A stretch of DNA of 16,742 bases from an uncultured Collinsella sp. GTDB lineage: Bacteria > Actinomycetota > Coriobacteriia > Coriobacteriales > Coriobacteriaceae. Of the stretch, positions 8,222 to 16,742 are shown piece after piece. Made by a program: the position numbers and the translations under genes. The stretch lies in NCBI GenBank assembly GCA_900552185.1, contig URYT01000019.1:1-16742 (forward strand), given 5' to 3'. The notes under the pieces were generated by a model that was not told the DNA's origin, searched no databases, and was given only the letters and a program-made list of their open reading frames with translations. Positions within the stretch are counted from its first letter, which is position 1. Every line of letters begins with the position of its first letter.

Positions 8222-9428
8222 AGTTACCGTAACCTCCCCTCTCCTGGTCGCGGATAACGTGGCCGCCCTCGAGGGCGATCACGCGACGGTGCATGCTATC
8301 GACCATCTCGCGGTCGTGCGTGGCGACGATCACGGTGGTGCCGGTGCGGTTAATACGCTCGAGCAGCTTCATGATGCCCAGCGAGATCGCCGGGTCGAGG
8401 TTACCCGTGGGCTCGTCGCAGATCAGCAGCGGCGGACGGTTGACCATAGCGCGGGCGACGGCAACGCGCTGCTGCTCGCCACCGGAAAGCTGGTCGGGCA
8501 GCGAGTCCATCTGATCGGCCAGGCCGACCAGACGCAGCACCTCGGGCACCTGGCTGCGAATGACGCCCTTGGGCTTGCCGATGCACTGCAGGGCAAACGC
8601 CACGTTTTCGTAGGCGGTCTTTTGCGGCAGGAGCTTAAAGTCCTGGAACACGGCGCCAATCTGGCGGCGCAGGAACGGAACCTTGCGGTTCTTGATCTTC
8701 ATGAGGTCCTGACCGGCAACCAGGATGCGGCCGCTCGTCGGCTTGACGTCGCGGTTGAGCGTCGACAGCAGCGTGGTCTTACCCGAGCCGGAGTGACCGA
8801 CCAGGAAGACGAACTCGCCCGGATAGATCTCGATGTTGATGTCGTCGAGTGCAGGCTTGTTGGGCTGTGCCGGATAGATCTTGGTGACATGCTCCATAAG
8901 GATGACGGGCTCGACACCGGCCTGCTTGGCCATCTTCTTGCGGCTGGCCTGCGGATCGATGGGCGCAAACACCGACGTAAAATCGGGGTTGTTGAGCGCG
9001 TTGTCGAGGCTTGCGACCTCGGCTGCCTGATCGCTCTCGACCACCGGGGCAGCAGGCTGCGTGGGGTCGGGAATAGCGGCAAAGAGACCGGACTGCGCAG
9101 GCTGAGGAGCCGGCGTCGCAGGGGACAAGGGGTCGGGAATGCCGGCCATGGTAGGCTGCGGCGTGGCGGCACCAGCCTGAGGCTGCTCCACGCGAGCGGT
9201 CACGACCTGAACGGGCTCAAAACCCGCCGTGCCGGAAAGCGCGACATCGCTGGTTGGATTGTAGGCAAAGGGATCGGATGCCGGCTGTGCCTGATCTGCC
9301 GGCTGAGCGGGGACCTGAGCAACAGGCTGGCCCTCTGAATCCGGAGTGGCGAAACGACTGCCCTGGACGCCTGCCTGCGTCTTGGGGGCATCATCGCCCG
9401 CACCGGAGGTACGGAAGTGGTTACCCAC
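8208..9428 (-). CDS. ftsE: Cell division ATP-binding protein FtsE with long N-terminal extension
   Basis: Cytoplasmic ATPase of FtsEX. The ABC domain spans ~174-400: Walker A GHSGSGKTT (211-219), Q-loop Q262, signature LSGGEQQ (314-320), Walker B LLICDEP (334-340) and H-loop H371. These motifs and the downstream ftsX make FtsE secure. At 406 residues it is far longer than standard FtsE (~220-230). Residues 1-~170 are an additional Pro/Ala/Gln-rich, low-complexity tail with two IPDP motifs (97-100, 119-122) and a few acidic residues, ending in a basic patch (SRKKMAKQ). The tail is probably disordered. It appears to be translated, because the GTG at 9428 has TAAGGAG five bases upstream, whereas the internal ATG before AKQAGVEP (at 8933) has only a poor site. 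The stop is TAA, overlapping ftsX. Confidence 0.95.
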   Translation of the reverse strand: MGNHFRTSGAGDDAPKTQAGVQGSRFATPDSEGQPVAQVPAQPADQAQPASDPFAYNPTSDVALSGTAGFEPVQVVTARVEQPQAGAATPQPTMAGIPDPLSPATPAPQPAQSGLFAAIPDPTQPAAPVVESDQAAEVASLDNALNNPDFTSVFAPIDPQASRKKMAKQAGVEPVILMEHVTKIYPAQPNKPALDDINIEIYPGEFVFLVGHSGSGKTTLLSTLNRDVKPTSGRILVAGQDLMKIKNRKVPFLRRQIGAVFQDFKLLPQKTAYENVAFALQCIGKPKGVIRSQVPEVLRLVGLADQMDSLPDQLSGGEQQRVAVARAMVNRPPLLICDEPTGNLDPAISLGIMKLLERINRTGTTVIVATHDREMVDSMHRRVIALEGGHVIRDQERGGYGNYGTN

Positions 9429-9433
9429 TGGTG

Positions 9434-9440
9434 CTCCTTA
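9434..9440 (-). promoter_or_regulatory. Ribosome binding site for the extended FtsE (GTG start)
   Basis: TAAGGAG followed by CACCA and then GTG at 9428. Its strength and spacing support translation of the full N-terminal tail. Confidence 0.75.
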
Positions 9441-9473
9441 TCGTCGTGCGTTTAAACTACATGAGCGCTTAAT

Positions 9474-9482
9474 ATTTTAGCA
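9474..9482 (-). promoter_or_regulatory. Candidate extended -10 promoter of ftsE
   Basis: On the minus strand TGCTAAAAT is an extended -10 (TGnTAnAAT-like) about 45 bp before the ftsE start. It abuts a 6-bp dyad GCAGCA...TGCTGC (9480-9498). No good -35 is visible, as extended -10 promoters allow. Confidence 0.4.
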
Positions 9483-9531
9483 GCATTAGCTTTGCTGCAC
9501 ATAAGAAGCATGGCCGTGTTTGGGTCCCTCC

Positions 9532-9654
9532 GGCCGGACACAGGGTTACTTTCCAAATCGTCCTCGGACATGTCGGAGCCTCCGCTGCGCACTACGTGCG
9601 GCGGGGGCTCCTCCGTCCTGCGGAAAGATTTGGAAAGTAACCCTGTGTCCGGCC
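9532..9654. repeat. 123-bp near-palindromic foldback element
   Basis: The outer arms are a perfect 28-bp inverted repeat: 9532-9559 begins GGCCGGACACAGGGTTAC and 9627-9654 is its reverse complement. Inside, 9575-9585 (GGAGCCTCCGC) pairs with 9601-9611 with one G·T, and CGCAC-TAC-GTGCG (9588-9600) caps the fold. Two 15-base unpaired segments face each other (9560-9574 and 9612-9626). As DNA it could form a cruciform; as RNA, a long stable hairpin. It could be a non-autonomous foldback or MITE-like element, a REP-type dispersed repeat, or a structured RNA. No target-site duplication is evident. Confidence 0.85.
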
Positions 9655-9793
9655 TGCGATAACTAAGGGGTCGCTGCGTTTTACTTGGGTGCAGCAGCAC
9701 CGTGCTTGGGGGCTGAATTGCACTTTGCTGGTCTGGGCCCGTTTCCCGGAGAAAGCCTTTACTTGGTGCGGGCCTAATTTGTTTGTTGCCGAC

Positions 9794-9830
9794 AAAAAAC
9801 AGGGGCGTCCTCTTTGAGGACGCCCCTGTT
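9794..9830 (-). terminator. Rho-independent terminator of the transketolase pair
   Basis: A perfect 15-bp stem, AACAGGGGCGTCCTC (9798-9812) and its complement (9816-9830), has a 3-base loop and is followed on the minus strand by six T. It lies 46 bp past the transketolase C-subunit stop. Confidence 0.92.
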
Positions 9831-9876
9831 ATGGATTGCATACGGTTGCTGAAGCGATACTTTGCCTCGTCTTGCC

Positions 9877-10818
9877 CTAGGCCAAGAACTCCTTGGTGGT
9901 CGCCACGATGTTGGCGGCGTCCAGGCCATACTTGTGCAAGAGCTCGGCACCCGGGCCGGACTCGCCAAAGGTGTCGTTGACGCCGATCTTCTTGAGCGGC
10001 GTCGGGCACTGCTCGCACAAGACGTCGGCAACGGCGCTGCCCAAGCCACCGATCACAGAATGCTCCTCGACGGTCACGACGTGGCCGGTCTTGGTGGCGC
10101 TCTTGACGATCAGGTCGGCATCGATGGGCTTGATAGTGTGCATGTTGATGACCTCGGCGTCGATGCCCTCGGCAGCGAGCTGCTCGGCGGCCTCGAGAGC
10201 CTCGCCGACCATCAGGCCGCAGGCGATGATGGTCACATCGGCGCCCTCGCGCATGACAATGCCCTTACCCAACTCGAACTTGTAAGTCTCGGGGTCGTTG
10301 ATAACCGGCGAGGCCAAACGGGCGAAGCGCATGTACACCGGACCGTCGCACTCGTAAGCGGCGCGCGTCACGGCGCGGGCCTCGATGTCGTCGGCGGGAA
10401 CGATCACAGTCATGCCGGGGATGACGCGCATGAGGGCGATATCCTCGCAGCACTGGTGCGTGGCACCATCCTCACCCACCGAAATACCGGCGTGCGTGGC
10501 ACCGATCTTAACGTTGAGGTGCGGGTAGCCGATGGAGTTGCGGACCTGCTCAAAGGCGCGGCCGGCGGCAAACATGGCAAAGCTGCTCGCGAAGGCGACG
10601 CGACCGGTGGTCGCGATACCGGCGGCGACACCCATCAGGTTGCTTTCGGCGATGCCCACATCGAAGAAGCGGTCGGGGCAAGCGGCCTTAAACTTACCGG
10701 TCTGCGTGGCGGCGGCCAGGTCGGCGTCGAGGACCACAAAGTCATCGTGCTCGCTGGCGAGCTCGACGAGGGCCTCGCCGTAGCTTACGCGCGTGGCGAT
10801 TTTCTTGACGTCTGCCAT
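9877..10818 (-). CDS. Transketolase, C-terminal subunit (PYR + C-terminal domains)
   Basis: Second half of a split, two-gene transketolase, which transfers two-carbon units between sugar phosphates in the non-oxidative pentose phosphate pathway using thiamine diphosphate. The 313 residues comprise a pyrimidine-binding domain (~1-165) and a transketolase C-terminal domain (~185-305). E58 in FFDVGIAESN is the glutamate that activates the cofactor. GEDGATHQCCEDIALMR and VTVEEHSVIGGLGSAVADVL are typical of the family. I chose the ATG at 10818: GAGGAG lies seven bases upstream, and the start falls one base after the stop of the N-terminal subunit, so synthesis is probably coupled. A strong terminator follows. 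A 1-deoxyxylulose-5-phosphate synthase-like role is less likely, since that enzyme is one long chain. The stop is TAG. Confidence 0.9.
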   Translation of the reverse strand: MADVKKIATRVSYGEALVELASEHDDFVVLDADLAAATQTGKFKAACPDRFFDVGIAESNLMGVAAGIATTGRVAFASSFAMFAAGRAFEQVRNSIGYPHLNVKIGATHAGISVGEDGATHQCCEDIALMRVIPGMTVIVPADDIEARAVTRAAYECDGPVYMRFARLASPVINDPETYKFELGKGIVMREGADVTIIACGLMVGEALEAAEQLAAEGIDAEVINMHTIKPIDADLIVKSATKTGHVVTVEEHSVIGGLGSAVADVLCEQCPTPLKKIGVNDTFGESGPGAELLHKYGLDAANIVATTKEFLA

Positions 10819-10819
10819 C

Positions 10820-11650
10820 CTAGAGCTCCTCTCCGGCGGCCGTGAGCTCTGCCATGGCCTGCTCAAACTGTTCATCGTTGGGGGCCTTACCGTGCCAACC
10901 CACCTGGTTCTCCATAAAGGAAACGCCCTTGCCCTTCATGGTCTCGGCGATAATGGCAGTCGGCTGGCCCTTGGTAGCGCGAGCCTCGGCAAAGGCGGCG
11001 CGGATCTGGTCGAAATCGTTGCCGTCGGCAAGCTCCACCACGTGGAACTTAAAGGCACGGAACTTGTCGGCGAGCGGCATGGGGTCGTTGACCTCCTCGA
11101 CGGGGCCGTCGATCTGCAGGCCGTTATGGTCGACGATCACGCAGAGGTTGTCGAGCTGCTGGTTGCCGGCAAACATGGCGGCCTCCCAAACCTGGCCCTC
11201 CTCGCTCTCGCCGTCGCCCAGCAGGGCGTAGGTGCGATAGTCGTCGCCCCAGTGCTTGGCGGCAACGGCCATGCCCACGGCGGCGGAGATGCCCTGGCCG
11301 AGCGAGCCGGTGGACATGTCGACGCCCGGGGTGTCGTTCATGTTGGGATGACCCTGCAGGTGGCTGCCGATATGGCGCAGCGTCTCGAGATCCTCCTTGG
11401 GAAAGAACCCACGCTCGGCGAGCACGGCGTACAGGCCCGGAGCGCAATGGCCCTTGGAGAGCACAAAGCGATCGCGGTCGGCCTTGCGGGGATCGGCCGG
11501 GTCGACGTTCATTTCCTCAAAGTACAGATAGGTCATGATGTCGGCAGCGCCGAGCGAACCGCCCGGATGGCCGGACTTGGCAGCGTGCACGCCGGTGACG
11601 ATGCCCTTCCTTACCTCGTTGGCAACCTTTTTGAGCTCTTCGTCGCTCAT
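10820..11650 (-). CDS. Transketolase, N-terminal subunit (thiamine diphosphate-binding PP domain)
   Basis: First half of the split transketolase; pairs with the downstream subunit. The 276 residues hold the pyrophosphate-binding domain. H28 in SGHPGGSLG and H68 in LSKGHCAPGLYA are substrate or cofactor histidines. The thiamine diphosphate motif runs from GDG (145-147) to N176 in IVDHN, binding the metal and diphosphate. TGSLGQGISAAVGMA (114-128) is also conserved. One-chain transketolases are ~660 residues; the two subunits together give 589, as in other split bacterial and archaeal forms. The ATG at 11650 follows AAGGAAGG by four bases. It is first of a two-gene operon, with 208 bp separating it from the yitT stop, enough for its own promoter. 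The stop is TAG. Confidence 0.92.
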   Translation of the reverse strand: MSDEELKKVANEVRKGIVTGVHAAKSGHPGGSLGAADIMTYLYFEEMNVDPADPRKADRDRFVLSKGHCAPGLYAVLAERGFFPKEDLETLRHIGSHLQGHPNMNDTPGVDMSTGSLGQGISAAVGMAVAAKHWGDDYRTYALLGDGESEEGQVWEAAMFAGNQQLDNLCVIVDHNGLQIDGPVEEVNDPMPLADKFRAFKFHVVELADGNDFDQIRAAFAEARATKGQPTAIIAETMKGKGVSFMENQVGWHGKAPNDEQFEQAMAELTAAGEEL

Positions 11651-11736
11651 TGTGCCTTCCTTTCATCCTCTTTAGACAAGATGCGCACGGCACGGAAAGG
11701 TAGTCCCAACACAGCCGCAATGCACGTACGTCATTC

Positions 11737-11765
11737 ATTATGCTGGAAACTGATGGCTTTACCAG
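11737..11765 (-). promoter_or_regulatory. Candidate promoter of the transketolase operon
   Basis: On the minus strand CTGGTA (11760-11765), a 17-base spacer and CATAAT (11737-11742) form a moderate sigma-70-like promoter. An 8-bp palindrome ACGTACGT (11724-11731) falls near the predicted transcription start. The rest of 11651-11858 shows only a weak hairpin (AACCG 11801-11805 with CGGTT 11815-11819) that might end yitT transcription. Confidence 0.3.
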
Positions 11766-11858
11766 AGTTTTTATCATTATTTGAACAATTTAGCAGGCAG
11801 AACCGCTGATGAAACGGTTTATCAATGTGAACGTCTTTTGGATGGAACGCGATCGACC

Positions 11859-12749
11859 CTACGCGCTAATGTCCTTGAATCCCTCGCCGAAGGCTTCCGT
11901 AACGTCAGCGACCGTCACAATGGCGTGAGGATCGCGCTCGCGCACGATCGTCTTGAGGGTATTGAGCTCTCGACGGCTCACGATGACCATAATCACCGGC
12001 TTCTCGGCACCCGAATACATGCCAGTCGCCTTAAACTTGGTACAACCACGACCCAGGCCATACATGATATCGGCAGCGATATCAGGGAACTTGTCCGAGA
12101 TGATGAGTACCATACGGCGCTTGTTGCCACCATCGACCACGGCATCGATCACGTAGCCGCTAATGACCATCGAAAGGCCTGCATATAGTGCGTTTTCGAT
12201 TGAAAAGACCGGAGCCGACAGCGCGCATACGGCAACATCGATCGCCATGACGGTCGAGCCCACCGGCAGCGAGGTGTTACGCGAGATGATTTGGCCAATC
12301 GTGTCCGAGCCGCCGGTGTTGGCGCCGGCGCGCAACACCATGCCGTAACCGATGCCCGTTATAATGCCGCCCCACATGGCAGGGAGCATCAGGTCCGCAT
12401 CCGCCAGAGGTGCTACAAACGGGGCGAACAGATCGGTAAAGAAGCCCAGCAGCACAAAGCCCGTCGCGGTCTGCACCACGTAGAACATGCCACCTTCGCG
12501 CATAACGACCAGCAACAGCAAGGCGTTCATCACGATCGTCTGAATACCAACGGGAAGCGATAGGCCACGCGATGCGCCGACCGCCTGGATAATGGTGGCA
12601 AGGCCCGTAACGCCACCGGCAGCAAGGCCGTTGGGAATCAAAAACAGGTCGGTCGCAATAGCGGCCAGAGCGCACCCCAACATAATCTGGGGCAGGTCGT
12701 GAAAGAAGTTCATCGATAGAATGCGCTTGATGTCCAGACGATATGCCAT
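11859..12749 (-). CDS. YitT family membrane protein (DUF161/DUF2179)
   Basis: Integral membrane protein of the YitT family; the molecular function is not established. The 296 residues have five or six hydrophobic segments in the first ~200 (for example LPQIMLGCALAAIATDLFLI ~20-39 and MWGGIITGIGYGMVL ~125-139). A cytoplasmic C-terminal DUF2179 domain follows (~210-290), with KFPDIAADIMYGLGRGCT and the GMYSG element typical of the family. I chose the ATG at 12749, four bases after GAGGGAGG. An earlier in-frame GTG at 12773 would place that site inside the coding frame. It lies between the hairpin cluster after prfB and the transketolase operon, so it is probably its own unit. The candidate -10 TAGAAT (12810-12815, minus) has a poor -35. 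The stop is TAG. Confidence 0.85.
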   Translation of the reverse strand: MAYRLDIKRILSMNFFHDLPQIMLGCALAAIATDLFLIPNGLAAGGVTGLATIIQAVGASRGLSLPVGIQTIVMNALLLLVVMREGGMFYVVQTATGFVLLGFFTDLFAPFVAPLADADLMLPAMWGGIITGIGYGMVLRAGANTGGSDTIGQIISRNTSLPVGSTVMAIDVAVCALSAPVFSIENALYAGLSMVISGYVIDAVVDGGNKRRMVLIISDKFPDIAADIMYGLGRGCTKFKATGMYSGAEKPVIMVIVSRRELNTLKTIVRERDPHAIVTVADVTEAFGEGFKDISA

Positions 12750-12826
12750 GCTGCCTCCCTCAAAAAAGCGCACCCAAACGGATGTGCTTCGAACTTCTTG
12801 CTGTATTCGATTCTACCGATTCGCCG

Positions 12827-12853
12827 GACAAAAACCACCCCTGCGCAGGGTTT
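12827..12853 (-). terminator. Terminator-like hairpin between prfB and yitT (distal)
   Basis: CCCTGCGCAGGG (12839-12850) is a perfect palindrome flanked by AAA and TTT, and on the minus strand it is followed by GTGGTTTTTG. It is the third dyad met after the prfB coding end. Confidence 0.5.
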
Positions 12854-12864
12854 GCTCTGGATAC

Positions 12865-12889
12865 AAAACCACCCTGCTGGGAGGGTTTT
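12865..12889 (-). terminator. Terminator-like hairpin between prfB and yitT (proximal)
   Basis: AAAACC (12865-12870) pairs with GGTTTT (12884-12889), with a short inner CCC/GGG stem. The minus strand shows four T at the 3' side of the stem. Its sequence resembles the distal hairpin (shared AAAACCACCC), as if duplicated. Confidence 0.5.
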
Positions 12890-12902
12890 AATCCATCTCC
12901 AC

Positions 12903-12920
12903 ATAAACCGGGCGGTTTAT
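12903..12920. repeat. 8-bp dyad across the prfB stop codon
   Basis: ATAAACCG-GG-CGGTTTAT is a perfect inverted repeat that includes the prfB TAA (12917-12919). It has no T-run and so is not an obvious terminator; it could be an mRNA 3'-end stabiliser or chance. Confidence 0.45.
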
Positions 12921-14064
12921 GCAGACGGGGTCTCCGCGTCGGCGTTGCCGGTGGCCCATCGATGGTAGCCAATAACAAACGGGTCCAGGTCGCCATCGTC
13001 AAGAACGGCCTCGACATTGCTGGTCTCCACGCCCGTGCGTAGGTCCTTGACCATCTGGTACGGGTAGAGCACGTAGCTGCGAATCTGGTTGCCAAAACCA
13101 ATCGTGGTCTTGGGTCCGCGGATCTCATCCAGGGCCTCGGCGCGCTTCTCGAGCTCAATCTCGTACAGGCGGGCCTTGAGGATCTGCATGCACGCGGCCT
13201 TGTTCTGAATCTGGCTGCGCTCGTTTTGACAGGTAACCACAATGCCGCTGGGGAAATGCGTCACGCGCACGGCGGAGTCGGTGGTGTTGACGCCCTGACC
13301 GCCCGGGCCGCTCGCGTGGTACACGTCCACGCGGATGTCATCGGGGCTGATCTCGATGTCGATATCATCGGGTAGCACGGGGATGACCTCGACGCCGGCA
13401 AACGTGGTCTGGCGGCGCTTCTTGTCGTCGGTGGGGCTAATGCGAACCAAGCGGTGGACGCCGGCCTCGGCGCGCAGCATGCCAAATGCGTCCTTGCCCT
13501 CGACGGTAAAGGTCGCGCGGTCGATGCCGATGACCTCGGCTGCGGGACAGTCGTTGATGGTGACCTTCCAGCCGCGACGCTGGCAGTACTTCATGTACAT
13601 CTTAAAGAGCATGAAGGTCCAGTCCTGGGCCTCCAGACCACCCTGTCCGGGCTTGATAGTCACAATGGCATCGCCGTGATCGAACTCACCGGTAAACCAG
13701 CTCGAAAGCTCAAGCTCATCGATGGCACGGGCCAGGCGCTCAGCCGTGGCTGTAGCCTCCTCGCGAAGGGCGACGGCGTCGGGGTCATCCCCCATCTCCT
13801 CGGCAAGCTCCAGCGCGGCGCGGGCATCGGAAAGCTCGCCGCGCGCGGTGTCCATGGCAGCGATATCTTCCTTGGTGCGCGCGATCTCCTCCATAGTGGC
13901 ACGGGCAGCGTCGGCGTCATCCCAAAAGCCGGGGGCCACGCTTTTAGCCTCGAGCTCGGTCACGCGCGTGCGCTTTTCGTCCAAATGGAGATACGACTCG
14001 ACCTCGCCGAGCCGGTCCGCGAACGCGTCCAGCTCGGCGGGCGTCACCTCTAAAGCCTCAGCCA

Positions 14065-14065
<1 letters not shown>
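12917..14065 (-). CDS. prfB: Peptide chain release factor 2 (RF2) with SPT in place of SPF
   Basis: Class I release factor that enters the ribosomal A site at UAA and UGA and releases the peptide. The 382 residues have an N-terminal helical domain (~1-110), then the codon-recognition superdomain and the catalytic GGQ motif (255-257, in ASGPGGQGVNTTDSAVRVTH). PGQGGLEAQDWTFML and KDLRTGVETSN are RF2 hallmarks. The codon-recognition tripeptide, normally Ser-Pro-Phe in RF2, reads S210-P211-T212 (codons AGC CCC ACC at 13438-13430). RF1 instead has Pro-x-Thr, so this is a mixed motif. There is no programmed frameshift: the frame is open from the start without the in-frame UGA seen in E. coli prfB. 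The ATG overlaps the secA stop (TAATG), so it is translationally coupled. Hairpins follow the TAA stop. Confidence 0.95.

Positions 14066-16742
<2,677 letters not shown>

Larger units (their letters stand above)
9429..9876. other. 448-bp gene-free region between the transketolase pair and ftsE
   Basis: I see no convincing gene here. From low to high coordinates it holds the ftsE ribosome binding site and candidate promoter, a 123-bp foldback element (9532-9654), a stretch with two near-identical motifs TTTACTTGGGTGC (9680-9692) and TTTACTTGGTGC (9758-9769), and the transketolase terminator (9794-9830). Short open frames on both strands here lack family resemblance and are probably chance. Confidence 0.7.

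Noticed and set aside
8259..9338. Plus-strand open frame opposite ftsE
   Set aside because: Antisense to the ABC motifs of FtsE, with no recognisable domain or ribosome binding site.
9737..9774. GGCCCG...CGGGCC inverted repeat
   Set aside because: Six-base arms around a 27-base loop in GC-rich DNA are expected by chance.
9452..10018. Minus-strand open frame spanning the foldback region and the end of the transketolase C-subunit
   Set aside because: It crosses a strong terminator and both arms of the foldback, overlaps a known gene in another frame and has no family resemblance.

Overview
The window is mostly a high-GC chromosomal segment from a gut-type Coriobacteriia actinobacterium, most likely Collinsella or a close relative. 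I base this on protein character, on GC-rich codon use and on a gene order related to the actinobacterial secA-prfB-ftsE-ftsX block. No tRNA, rRNA or CRISPR array was seen. Every gene I accept lies on the minus strand, so biological order runs from high to low coordinates. The last ~1.35 kb (about 15385-16742) differs: it is visibly more AT-rich and encodes a Bacteroides-type SecA segment joined in frame to a Coriobacteriia-type SecA C-terminal part.

Layout in transcription order: chimeric partial secA (16742-14065), then prfB (RF2), whose ATG overlaps the secA stop by one base, followed by a cluster of hairpins that probably ends the operon. Next is a YitT-family membrane protein, then a split transketolase pair (N- and C-terminal subunits one base apart) closed by a strong terminator. 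A 448-bp gene-free region follows, carrying a 123-bp near-palindromic foldback element and a candidate ftsE promoter. After it come ftsE, with a long extra N-terminal tail, and ftsX, overlapping by 14 bp and closed by a strong terminator. Then come rnr (RNase R), a lone serine recombinase with dyad repeats over its putative promoter, a VanZ-like membrane protein, and a murR-murQ-murP operon for uptake and breakdown of N-acetylmuramic acid.

Functionally these are protein export (SecA), translation termination (RF2), divisome or cell-wall hydrolase control (FtsEX), RNA decay (RNase R), the non-oxidative pentose phosphate pathway (transketolase) and cell-wall sugar salvage (MurRQP). FtsEX and MurRQP both concern peptidoglycan but sit in separate transcription units.

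The most notable observations are these. RF2 has Ser-Pro-Thr where the UGA-reading Ser-Pro-Phe tripeptide is expected. The genes here end mostly in TAG (9 of 13; 3 TAA; 1 TGA), and the only TGA gene has a second in-frame TGA two codons later. FtsE carries a ~170-residue Pro/Ala/Gln-rich tail with a clear ribosome binding site at its start. A long structured foldback repeat lies upstream of ftsE. The SecA chimera is most likely an assembly artefact at a conserved motif near the contig end.
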